A stretch of DNA of 64,000 nucleotides, from the NCBI RefSeq assembly GCF_913566895.1, contig NZ_CAJYCN010000008.1, forward strand, positions 62,001-126,000. Reading direction: 5' to 3'. This document shows, piece by piece, positions 26,711 through 35,400 of this stretch. Both the position numbers and the translations under genes were made by a program. The notes below the pieces were generated by a model. That model was not told where the DNA came from, did not search any database, and was given only the letters and a program-made list of their open reading frames with translations. Position 1 is the stretch's first letter. Every line of letters starts with the position of its first letter. The DNA comes from Listeria ilorinensis. Lineage in GTDB: Bacteria > Bacillota > Bacilli > Lactobacillales > Listeriaceae.

Positions 26711-27151
26711 TTATTGTCGTAAAATACGTGCCGCTTTCTGGTTAAGCGCGAGAATCGTTTCTCTTTCCTGTTCTGTCAATTCACTCGCCAATTTTAAGAA
26801 TGCCTTAATGGTATAACTATTGGCAGGAATCTGACGAATAACGCTCTCCCCTTTTTTGGTCAGCCTCACAAAATAATAGCCTTTGATTGGTAACAATATC
26901 AGCAAACCTTTTTCAACGAGTACTTTGACATTTTCGCGTCCGATCGTTCCTTCCTTCGATTTTTCACGAAGCAGCGTCTCATAGTCAAATTCGCCTTCTT
27001 CTTTTATCCAGTAAAGCAGTTCAAATTGTTTCGGTGTCAGTCCGAACCCTGCCTGATTCTCCAGTGTTAAGTTCTTAAGCGCATGTGCGATGGTATGATA
27101 ATGAAGCAAGAGCTGTTCTGCGAAGTCCATTTCTTGAATCATTGTTTTCAT
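26711..27151 (-). CDS. MarR-family transcriptional regulator
   Basis: 146 residues. A winged-helix DNA-binding core (GLTPKQFELLYWIKEEGEFDYETLLREKSKEGTIGRENVKVLVEKGLLI, then a wing) lies between dimerisation helices. ATG with GGAGG eight bases upstream. It is transcribed divergently from yceI, so the YceI-family gene is its most likely target together with itself. The inducing ligand is unknown. Confidence 0.82.
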   Translation of the reverse strand: MKTMIQEMDFAEQLLLHYHTIAHALKNLTLENQAGFGLTPKQFELLYWIKEEGEFDYETLLREKSKEGTIGRENVKVLVEKGLLILLPIKGYYFVRLTKKGESVIRQIPANSYTIKAFLKLASELTEQERETILALNQKAARILRQ

Positions 27152-27252
27152 TCATTTCGCCTCCTTGCTTTATTTTATCATCAAAAAACGGGATTATATC
27201 GCCCTTTACATAAATATAAATAAAAATTTACAAATTAATTATTTTAAATTAG

Positions 27253-27293
27253 TTGCTTATTTTAAGTAAGAGTGATATAGTTTACTCATAAAC
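27253..27293 (+). promoter_or_regulatory. Promoter of yceI with possible MarR site
   Basis: TTGCTT and TATAGT are separated by 17 bases (27253-27281). GTTTACTCATAAAC (27280-27293), an inverted repeat GTTTA-N4-TAAAC, follows at the start of transcription and may bind the divergently encoded MarR protein. Confidence 0.6.
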
Positions 27294-27363
27294 AATGAAA
27301 TGTTTACTTTTCCAATAAACAGGAAAAAAACGAGTAGACTGATAAAATGGAGGAATGAAAAAA

Positions 27364-27894
27364 ATGGCAAATGAAAAATGGAATGTTGATCCGGCACACA
27401 GTTCAATCGAATTTCAAGTCAAACATATGATGGTTTCAAAAGTGAAAGGAACTTTTAACGCATTCACAGCAGACGTGAACATGGATCCTGAAAACCTTCA
27501 GGAGGCGAGCATTCAATTTTCAGTTGAAGCGGCAAGTATCGATACGCGCCAAAGTCAACGTGACGGTCACCTGAAAAGTCCTGACTTCTTCAATGTTGAG
27601 GAATATCCGCATATTACTTTCAAGTCCATTGACATCTCACCAGATGGAGATGATGAATATGAAGTAACGGGGGACTTGACGATCCGTGATATCACAAAAC
27701 CCATCACTTTCCATGTAACTTATGAAGGTTCCGGTAAAGATCCAAACACAGGTAATATGGTAGCAGGCTTTGAAGGACGAGGTAAATTCAATCGTAAAGA
27801 TTTTGGCTTGAATTATAACGCAGCACTTGAAACTGGCGGCGTATTGATTGGGGACGAAGTAAAACTCAACATTCAAATCGAAGCAAGTAAATAA
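27364..27894 (+). CDS. YceI-family lipocalin-like protein
   Basis: 176 residues: WNVDPAHSSIEFQVKHMMVSKVKGTFNAF, then VEAASIDTRQSQRDGHLKSPDFF and a final GDEVKLNIQIEA, all typical of the YceI eight-stranded barrel that binds isoprenoid quinones or other long-chain lipids. No signal peptide is present, so it is cytosolic here. ATG 27364 is chosen because GGAGG is ten bases upstream; the ATG at 27355 sits too close to it. The physiological ligand is unknown; polyisoprenoid binding is known for family members. Confidence 0.92.
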   Translation: MANEKWNVDPAHSSIEFQVKHMMVSKVKGTFNAFTADVNMDPENLQEASIQFSVEAASIDTRQSQRDGHLKSPDFFNVEEYPHITFKSIDISPDGDDEYEVTGDLTIRDITKPITFHVTYEGSGKDPNTGNMVAGFEGRGKFNRKDFGLNYNAALETGGVLIGDEVKLNIQIEASK

Positions 27895-27900
27895 GCAAAT

Positions 27901-27936
27901 AAAAATCCCGTAAGGAAATCCTTACGGGATTTTTTG
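27901..27936. terminator. Bidirectional terminator between yceI and the thiolase gene
   Basis: AAAATCCCGTAAGGA and TCCTTACGGGATTTT pair perfectly with a two-base loop and T/A runs on both sides. Confidence 0.92.
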
Positions 27937-27945
27937 TTATGGTTA

Positions 27946-29109
27946 TCAGGAGCGTTCAAGCAGCATCGCAAGTCCTAGCCCGCCGCCAATACATAATGAC
28001 GCCACACCGAGCTTTTTCTCCTCTTGAATAAGCGCATGAACAAGCGTTGTAACAATTCGGGCACCCGAAGCACCGATCGGATGTCCAAGCGAGACTCCAC
28101 CACCATAAATATTGACACGCTCTTTTTCTAGCTCAAGTTCTTTTTCCACAATCAGTGAGGAAGCAGCAAAAGCCTCGTTAATCTCAAATAAGTCAATATC
28201 CTTTGTCTCTAGACCTGTTTTCATCAAAAGCTTTCTGATGGCAATAATCGGTGAGATCCCCATATCTGCAGGAGCCGTTCCGATTTCCGCATAATCCCGA
28301 ATCACCGCCAAATATGACAGTTGATGCGCATCTGCATACTCTTTCGAAGCAAGCAGAATAGCCGACGCCCCGTCATTCAATGTGGATGCATTCCCAGCTG
28401 TGATGGATCCATCTGGTAAAAAGACTGTTTTCAATGCGCCCAATCTCTCAAGTGAACTATTTTCACGGATGCCTTCGTCTTTGGCTAATAGCAGTTCCCC
28501 ATTCTCTGTAACAGGAATCATTTCATGATCGAATTTACCCATCTTTGCAGCCTTGGCCGCCTTTTGATGAGACATTAGTGAAAAACGATCCTGTGCGTCA
28601 CGACTGATCCCGTGAGTTTCTGCCAATTTCTCAACCGTCAGTCCCATATGCGTTTTTGAAAAAGCATCAGTCAAACCATCACAGATCATGCTGGAAACCG
28701 GCTCCCCGTATTCATTTGTCTCTGGATCATACGGCTTGACAAGCGGTGCCTGAGACATACTTTCTGTCCCGCCCGCAAGCACTAGATCAGCCTCGCCAAG
28801 TTGGATCAATTGCCGCGCAAGTACGAGCGCTTTTAAGCCAGAACCGCAAACCTCATTAATGGTCATGGCAGGTACCGTTTCCGGAATACCACTTCCGATT
28901 GCCACCTGACGCGCAACATTTTGACCGCTTCCACCTTGGAGAACATTTCCAAAAATCACCTGATCAATCTGTTCAGCTGAAACAGCTACTCTATTTAAAA
29001 GACCTTCTGTTACGACAGTGCCAAGTTTCGCTGCCGAAAGACCTCGCAAGCTTCCTTTATACTTCCCTACTGGGGTGCGTGCTGCATCAATAATTACGAC
29101 TTCCTTCAA
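27946..29109 (-). CDS. Acetyl-CoA acetyltransferase (thiolase)
   Basis: 387 residues. Thiolase catalytic residues are visible: Cys88 in NEVCGSGLKAL, the His in GHPIGASGAR and the C-terminal Cys in CIGGGLGLA. It condenses two acetyl-CoA to acetoacetyl-CoA, which feeds the divergently encoded HMG-CoA synthase, the entry of the mevalonate route to isoprenoids. The TTG at 29109 is preferred: GGAGG is eight bases upstream and the protein then begins MKEVVIIDAARTP as is usual. Confidence 0.94.
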   Translation of the reverse strand: MKEVVIIDAARTPVGKYKGSLRGLSAAKLGTVVTEGLLNRVAVSAEQIDQVIFGNVLQGGSGQNVARQVAIGSGIPETVPAMTINEVCGSGLKALVLARQLIQLGEADLVLAGGTESMSQAPLVKPYDPETNEYGEPVSSMICDGLTDAFSKTHMGLTVEKLAETHGISRDAQDRFSLMSHQKAAKAAKMGKFDHEMIPVTENGELLLAKDEGIRENSSLERLGALKTVFLPDGSITAGNASTLNDGASAILLASKEYADAHQLSYLAVIRDYAEIGTAPADMGISPIIAIRKLLMKTGLETKDIDLFEINEAFAASSLIVEKELELEKERVNIYGGGVSLGHPIGASGARIVTTLVHALIQEEKKLGVASLCIGGGLGLAMLLERS

Positions 29110-29200
29110 ATAAACCGCCTCCACAAAAATATGATAATCCCTTTTGATTGCTGTAAAACTTTAAAATGCGAACAGTTTTCACATCTTTTCGCCTCTCTTA

Positions 29201-29209
29201 TGATATACT
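29201..29209 (+). promoter_or_regulatory. Extended -10 promoter of mvaS
   Basis: TGATATACT, 38 bases before the mvaS ATG. The -35 is poor. Confidence 0.55.
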
Positions 29210-29246
29210 AAAACAGAATCTTTTTCACTAACAAAGAGGTGTAAAT

Positions 29247-30410
29247 ATGAAAATCGGAATTGATTGTCTTTCTTTTTTTATCCCAGATTTATTTTTAGAT
29301 ATAGCTGAGCTGGCTGTGGCACGTGACACGGACCCGGCCAAATTCAAAATCGGCATCGGGCAGGATCAAATGGCTGTCCAACCAGTCACCCAAGATATTG
29401 TGACACTTGGAGCAAATGCCGCAAAAAAAATCGTCACAGATGCCGACCGAGCACTCATCGATATGGTCATCGTCGGGACTGAATCAGGCACTGATTTTTC
29501 CAAGGCGAGTGCTGTTGTAATCCATCAATTGCTCGGCATCCAGCCATTTGCCCGTTCTTTTGAAATCAAAGAAGCTTGCTACGGGGGGACTGCTGCTGTA
29601 CAATTGGCAAAAGAATATGTCGCCAGTCATCCTGATCGCAAAGTACTTGTGATTGCCAGCGATATCGCACGCTACGGTCTGAATTCAGGCGGTGAAGTCA
29701 CGCAAGGCGCCGGCGCAGTGGCTATGCTCATTACAAAAGATCCACGTGTACTCGTTTTGGCAGATGACAATACTTTCCTGACAGAAAATGTCTATGACTT
29801 CTGGCGTCCCGCCTACAGCGAATTTCCTGTTGTCGATGGGCCACTTTCGAATACGACTTACATTGAGTCTTTCCAAAAAGTCTGGCGCCGTCATCGTGAA
29901 ATAAGCGGTCTAACACTTAGTGACTTTGATGCACTCAGCTTCCACATTCCTTACACAAAAATGGGGAAAAAGGCTTTGCTCAGCGTATTGGATGAAACAG
30001 ATGAAGCCACCCAGGAACGACTTCTCGCGCGCTATGAGGAAAGCATTCGTTATAGCCGCCGAATTGGCAATCTTTATACTGGCTCTCTCTACATGGGACT
30101 GATTTCCCTGCTTGAAAACAGCACAGCACTGACTGCTGGAAGCAAAATCGGCCTATTTAGCTATGGTTCTGGCGCTGTGAGCGAATTTTTCACAGGCTAC
30201 CTGGCAGAAGGCTATCAAAATCATCTCTTCCCGACCACACACCAAGAATTACTTGAAAACCGTCGCCAAGTCTCTATCCCAGAATACGAAGAACTTTTTG
30301 TTCAAAAACTACCGGCTCACGGTGAAAGTGCTACTTATGATGATCCAATGCGTTTTTCTATTCAAAAAGTGGAAGGAGACATTCGCTACTACCGCGAAAC
30401 AGAAGGCTAA
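29247..30410 (+). CDS. mvaS: Hydroxymethylglutaryl-CoA synthase
   Basis: 387 residues. The catalytic Cys111 is in KEACYGGTAA, with Glu79 in GTES and a His in LSFHIPYTKMG, all placed as in bacterial MvaS. It condenses acetyl-CoA with acetoacetyl-CoA to HMG-CoA in the mevalonate pathway. ATG with AGAGGTG upstream. The divergent thiolase supplies its substrate. HMG-CoA reductase is not in the window. Confidence 0.96.
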   Translation: MKIGIDCLSFFIPDLFLDIAELAVARDTDPAKFKIGIGQDQMAVQPVTQDIVTLGANAAKKIVTDADRALIDMVIVGTESGTDFSKASAVVIHQLLGIQPFARSFEIKEACYGGTAAVQLAKEYVASHPDRKVLVIASDIARYGLNSGGEVTQGAGAVAMLITKDPRVLVLADDNTFLTENVYDFWRPAYSEFPVVDGPLSNTTYIESFQKVWRRHREISGLTLSDFDALSFHIPYTKMGKKALLSVLDETDEATQERLLARYEESIRYSRRIGNLYTGSLYMGLISLLENSTALTAGSKIGLFSYGSGAVSEFFTGYLAEGYQNHLFPTTHQELLENRRQVSIPEYEELFVQKLPAHGESATYDDPMRFSIQKVEGDIRYYRETEG

Positions 30411-30490
30411 AAAGCTCCTTCAACTTTCAATAATAAACGGAATATCGCTAAAAGAGAAGCAGGTCGCTCAAAACCTGCAATCTTTAAGCT

Positions 30491-30525
30491 AAAAGAAGCG
30501 TCTCTTTTTGAAACGCTTCTTTTCT
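30491..30525 (+). terminator. Terminator after mvaS
   Basis: AGAAGCGT (30494-30501) pairs with ACGCTTCT (30513-30520) followed by a T-rich run. A smaller hairpin GCAGGT/ACCTGC near 30466-30479 precedes it. Confidence 0.75.
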
Positions 30526-30618
30526 GCGAGTGAATTTCTGCAAATAACAGCTAGTATTCTGATGCGATTTAGGCTAAAATAGTTTTATTATGCATTTTTA
30601 AAACAAGGGGGAATCCAT

Positions 30619-31554
30619 TTGGAAAAGAAGCAGAATGAACAGCTTATCGGTATTGCTGCTGGTGCGATCGCCTATGTAATCTGGGGCATCCTACCGATGT
30701 ACTGGAAGCTTGCTGCACAGGTTCCAGCCGGTGAAATTCTTGCTTATCGCATCTTGTGGTCATTTGTCTTCATGGTATTTCTCATTGCCATTTTAAGAAA
30801 GACACAAGAAGTTTGGGCAGAAATTCAGCATGTGCTGAAAAATCCGCGAACAGCTATTTTAATTACATGTGCAGCTATATTGATTACAGTCAATTGGTTT
30901 ACTTTTATCTTTACAGTAAATAGCGGCCATGTAACGGAAGCTAGCTTAGGCTACTATATTAATCCACTCGTCAATGTGCTGATCGCGATGATTTTTCTGA
31001 AAGAACGACTGACTCGTGCGGAGATCGTAGCAGTTTTACTTGCTTTTATCGGTGTGATGATTTTGTCTGTTCATGGCGGTCGCATTCCTTACGCTGCACT
31101 GATTATGGCCGTGAGTTTCAGTCTATATGGTTTGATCAAAAAATATGTGCCAGTATCTACCTATACAGGACTAACACTTGAAACTGTGATTATTGCGCCA
31201 TTTGCATTTATTTATCTATTATTTTTTGCCCAAAATTTCTTTATGAGTTTTGACATGAAGACAGATTTGGTAATGGCTGGTCCTGGTATTGTGACAGCGA
31301 TCCCGTTGCTACTTTTTGCTACTGCCGCGAAAAAAATCAGTTATACAATGGTCGGATTCTTGCAGTATATTGGTCCGACTCTTATGTTCATCTTAGGTGT
31401 TCTCGTTTATCAGGAAAGTTTTGATCATACAGAATTGATTGCTTTTCTGTTCATTTGGGCAGCCATCCTGACATTTACGTTTGCACACATACTCATTGCA
31501 CGCAAGAGTAAACAGTTAGAAAATGCTGCAAAACACATAAAAGCCAATTCCTGA
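30619..31554 (+). CDS. RarD-like EamA-family transporter
   Basis: 311 residues with ten membrane helices in two EamA repeats. GAIAYVIWGILPMYWKL and LAYRILWSFVFM are the typical RarD opening. It belongs to the drug/metabolite transporter superfamily. The substrate is unknown; a chloramphenicol phenotype has been associated with the name RarD but cannot be claimed here. TTG start with AAGGGGG seven bases upstream. Confidence 0.85.
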   Translation: MEKKQNEQLIGIAAGAIAYVIWGILPMYWKLAAQVPAGEILAYRILWSFVFMVFLIAILRKTQEVWAEIQHVLKNPRTAILITCAAILITVNWFTFIFTVNSGHVTEASLGYYINPLVNVLIAMIFLKERLTRAEIVAVLLAFIGVMILSVHGGRIPYAALIMAVSFSLYGLIKKYVPVSTYTGLTLETVIIAPFAFIYLLFFAQNFFMSFDMKTDLVMAGPGIVTAIPLLLFATAAKKISYTMVGFLQYIGPTLMFILGVLVYQESFDHTELIAFLFIWAAILTFTFAHILIARKSKQLENAAKHIKANS

Positions 31555-31576
31555 TATAATAGGGATTGGCTTTCTA
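31540..31576 (+). terminator. Terminator overlapping the end of the RarD-like gene
   Basis: AAAGCCAATTCC pairs with GGATTGGCTTT around a short AT loop, followed by T-rich sequence. Confidence 0.65.
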
Positions 31577-31603
31577 TTTGCTTACAAAAGGAGTGAGAAA
31601 AAA

Positions 31604-31852
31604 TTGACAACAACTCATTTGCTGCTTGCAAATTTGCCAAGGATACATACGACTGAGCTAGGACTTGTAAGAATCAAGAAAAACTTGTCTCTGGATACCG
31701 AGCAAGTAATCGACTGGTGCAAAGCCAAAATCAGCTCGCCTCATGCCTGTATAACCAAAAAAGGTAAGAATTGGTATGTGAAAACAGACGACTGTATACT
31801 GACGATTAACGCCTACAGTTATACGATTATTACTGCACACAAAAATAAATAG
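31604..31852 (+). CDS. DUF3781 family protein
   Basis: 82 residues. LPRIHTTELGLVRIKKNLSL, then ITKKGKNWYVKTDDCILTINAYSYTIITAHK, is the DUF3781 pattern, a small cytosolic family of unknown function common in Firmicutes. TTG start with AAAGGAG ten bases upstream. It precedes the ybaK-like gene by 35 bases and may be co-transcribed with it. Confidence 0.8.
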   Translation: MTTTHLLLANLPRIHTTELGLVRIKKNLSLDTEQVIDWCKAKISSPHACITKKGKNWYVKTDDCILTINAYSYTIITAHKNK

Positions 31853-31887
31853 TCCCCTTATATTTTATAAAAGGAGTTGAACGATAC

Positions 31888-32358
31888 ATGGCCCATAAAA
31901 CTAACGCCTGTCGACTGCTGGATCAGAAAAAAATTCCTTATACACTACATGAATATACGTTTTCAGAAGATGCTCTTGATGCTGTCCATGTTGCGCAGGA
32001 AACCGGTCAGGATCCTGGAAAAGTTTTTAAAACCCTTGTGGCAAATGGAGACAAAACGGGTCATCTAGTCGCTTGTATACCTGCTGATCGCACGCTAGAT
32101 CTAAAGAAACTGGCCAAAATCAGTGGCAATAAAAAATGTGAGCTGATTCATGTAAAGGATTTGGAAAAAATCACCGGATACATTCGCGGTGGCTGTTCAC
32201 CAATTGGGATGAAGAAGTTGTTTCCAACTTTTCTCGACCAATCTGCAGATCAAAAAACACCTATTTTTATCTCAGCAGGAAAACGCGGTTTACAAGTAGC
32301 GCTGGCACCAGAAAACCTTCTTGAAATCACCCGTGGTCGAATGACTCCACTCACATAA
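31888..32358 (+). CDS. ybaK: YbaK/EbsC-type Cys-tRNA(Pro) deacylase
   Basis: 156 residues of the YbaK/ProX editing fold: KTLVANGDK (with the conserved Lys), GYIRGGCSPIGMKK and FISAGKRGLQVALAPENL. Family members hydrolyse Cys-tRNA(Pro), protecting translation from mischarging. ATG with AAAAGGAG upstream and a large terminator downstream. Cytosolic, probably acting with ProRS. Confidence 0.9.
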   Translation: MAHKTNACRLLDQKKIPYTLHEYTFSEDALDAVHVAQETGQDPGKVFKTLVANGDKTGHLVACIPADRTLDLKKLAKISGNKKCELIHVKDLEKITGYIRGGCSPIGMKKLFPTFLDQSADQKTPIFISAGKRGLQVALAPENLLEITRGRMTPLT

Positions 32359-32390
32359 AAGTTAGCATCCGTCGGCAACTCGAAAAGAAG

Positions 32391-32457
32391 AGAACCTAAA
32401 ATTAAGCAATCCGTCCATTTTTTGAGAATGGTTTTTTGCATAAATTTAGGTTCTTTT
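32391..32457. terminator. Terminator between ybaK and the activase gene
   Basis: AGAACCTAAA (32391-32400) pairs with TTTAGGTTCT (32443-32452) around a 42-base loop, with T5 on the plus side and a weaker T-rich tract on the minus side. Confidence 0.75.
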
Positions 32458-32484
32458 TCATTTTATTTCCAGTTTGTTTTTATC

Positions 32485-35400
32485 TTAATCACAATCAGTC
32501 TCCGTACAACTTTCGGAACGTTTAGCAGTCGTAGCGGCTGATTTGACTGTCTTAGCTATACTGCCGACTGGATCACTTTCACGGGCTCGCTTAACTGTGC
32601 TGCCGATTTTTTCTACCGGTGCACTTTCCCTTACCTTTTGGCGAATGGTGATATTGATACCTGTTTTTGCTGACTGAGTCGTTGTCTTTTGGTCGACACC
32701 TTGATCAACTAACTGTTTCTTCGCAATGGAAAGCATCAGTTTGATTCGATTCAACTGATTCACAGAACTCGATCCCGAGTCATAATCGATTGACATGATA
32801 TTGGCCTGCGGGTACAGTTTTTTCAGTCCTTTGATCATCCCACGCCCAGTGATATGGTTGGGCAAGCAGGCGAATGGTTGCAAGCAGGCGATATTCGGTA
32901 CATCACTATCGAGCAACTCAAACATTTCACCCGTTAGGAACCAGCCTTCCCCCATTTTATTTCCTAGTGATAGTAGTTTGCTGGCCTTCTCTGCGATGAC
33001 TTCAATACTTTCCGGTGCTGTAAACCGTTCACTTGCCCGCAGCGCTTCATTCACCGGCTTGCGGAACTGATTGATCAGCGGAATTGCTAGACTTTGTTTC
33101 GCAAAAGATTTCACTTTAGAACGGTTGAACGTGTTAGCTGCAAAATGATCATCATAGCAGCAATAAAGCAAGAAGTCTGAAAGATCCGGAACAACAGCTT
33201 CGCCACCCTCTTGTTCGATTACATCAACGATTTGATTGTTGGCACCTGGATGGAATTTCACCAGGATTTCACCCACAACCCCTACACGCGGTTTCACTTC
33301 ATCTGTAATCGGCAATTGATCGAACTTTGCTACCATTTCTTGAGCAAGTTTTTTATAAGCTTTGAAGGAATAATGACGCATCAGTTCTTTACCTTTTTCC
33401 AGGTATTCAGCGAACAGCGCATTGGCTGATTCTTTTTCAACCTCGTAAGGACGCGTCCGGTACAACATCCGATCTAATCCGTCACCCAGTGCGATCCCAG
33501 CCATAAATCGCGTTAGAACTTTTGGTGTCATTTTAAAGCCAGGTTGTTTTTCCAAGCCATTTGCATTCAGTGAAATAACCGGGATATGCTCCATGTCCGC
33601 TTCTTTCAAGGCTTTTTTCAGCATTGAAATATAGTTCGTAGCCCGACATCCTCCACCAGTTTGTGTCATTAATACAGCCAATTTATCCAAGTCATAATGA
33701 CCATGTTTTAATGCATCCATCATTTGACCGATCGTCAAAATCGCCGGATAGCAAGCATCATTATTGACATACCGTAAACCTTCATCAACAGCACGCGGTG
33801 TCACAGCTGGCAAAACTTCCAATTGATAACCCGTTTCACGTCCAGCAGCTTCAAGCAGTGCAAAATGCGTTGGTGCAAGTTGTGGTGCTAAAATCGTATA
33901 CGTTTTCCGCATTTCTTTTGTAAACAGCGGCCGTTCTTTTGGTGCTGGCATCGGCAGTGGTTTAATCTCATTTTTATCCCGTTCGCTGATGGCTGCTTTC
34001 AATGAACGAACCCGAATCCGTGCAGCACCCAGATTATTGATCTCATCGATTTTCAGTAAAGTGTATACTTTGTTATGTCCTTCAATGATCTCTTGACACA
34101 TATCTGTCGTGATTGCATCCAACCCGCAGCCAAAGGAAGTTAGCTGAACAAACTCCAGATTTTCTTGTGTGGCTGTAAAACTTGCCGCTCGATAAAGACG
34201 CGCATGATATTTCCACTGATTTTCAACCCTTAGTTTAAAATCAATTTTACCCAGATGCGAAATCGAATCCTCCGTCAAAACAGCCATACCGTTCATCGTG
34301 ATCAATTCCGGAATGCCGTGATTGACTTCTGGATCAATATGATAAGGGTGTCCGGCTAGAACGATTCCTTTGATGCCATTCTTTTCAATATAATGCAGCG
34401 CGGCTTCTCCTTCTTGCTGAATATCCTTTCGTGCCTGTTCGGCTTCTTTAAGACCAGCTTGAACCGCCGCTGTCATTTCCTCAGCCGGGATTTCTGGGAA
34501 TGTTTTTTGCATCGCTGAAATCAGTGCTTTTTCATTGTCGAGTGTCAAAAATGGGCTATACATTGGAATATTTTGTTCTTCTAACGCATCCACATTGACG
34601 CGGATCACTTCTGGATAACCAGCGACAACTGGGCAGTTGAAATTATTCGTTGCTTCTCCAAATTCTGGTTTTTCATAGACAACAGATGGATAGAAAATGG
34701 CGTCCACCTTTTTGCGAATTAGATCCATGATATGTCCGTGTGTCAATTTTGCCGGATAGCAGACTGCTTCTGATGCAATAGTTTCGATCCCCTTATCATA
34801 AAGGTTTTTCGAAGACTTAGAAGAAAGCTGGACACGATAGCCCAGTTTATCAAAAATCGTGAACCATAGCGGATAGTTTTCATATACATTCAGGGCACGA
34901 GGAATTCCGATTGTTCCGCGTGTAGCCTCTGATTTTTTAAGCGGTTTATAGTCAAAGATCCGTTTTGCTTTATAAGCATACACATTGGGCAGAACATTCC
35001 GTTTCGACTCCACACGTTCCCCGCGTTCACAACGGTTCCCACTGACAAAAGCACGATCATCATCAAAACGAGTGATGGTCAATTGGCAGGTGTTACTGCA
35101 AAGATTACAGCGTGACTGTGATGTTTCAGCACGAAAGTCCCGTAGTTTTTCAAGCACGAGCATTTCTGTCACTTCGCCAGTTTCGTAATTTTCTTTGGCA
35201 ATAAGCGCAGCCCCGTAAGCGCCCATCATACCGGCAATATCTGGCCGTACGACTTCCCGTTCAGTCAAAAGTTCAAAAGCACGTAAAACAGCCTCATTAT
35301 AAAAGGTTCCGCCCTGAACGATCACTTTGTCGCCAATATCTTTTGGACTGCGTAACTTAATGACTTTTTGCAGTGCATTTTTCACAACTGAATAAGCTAG

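Noticed and set aside
30460-30479. Hairpin GCAGGT/ACCTGC after mvaS as a separate RNA gene
   Set aside because: Short stem, no promoter or T-run of its own; the stronger terminator lies 15 bases further on.
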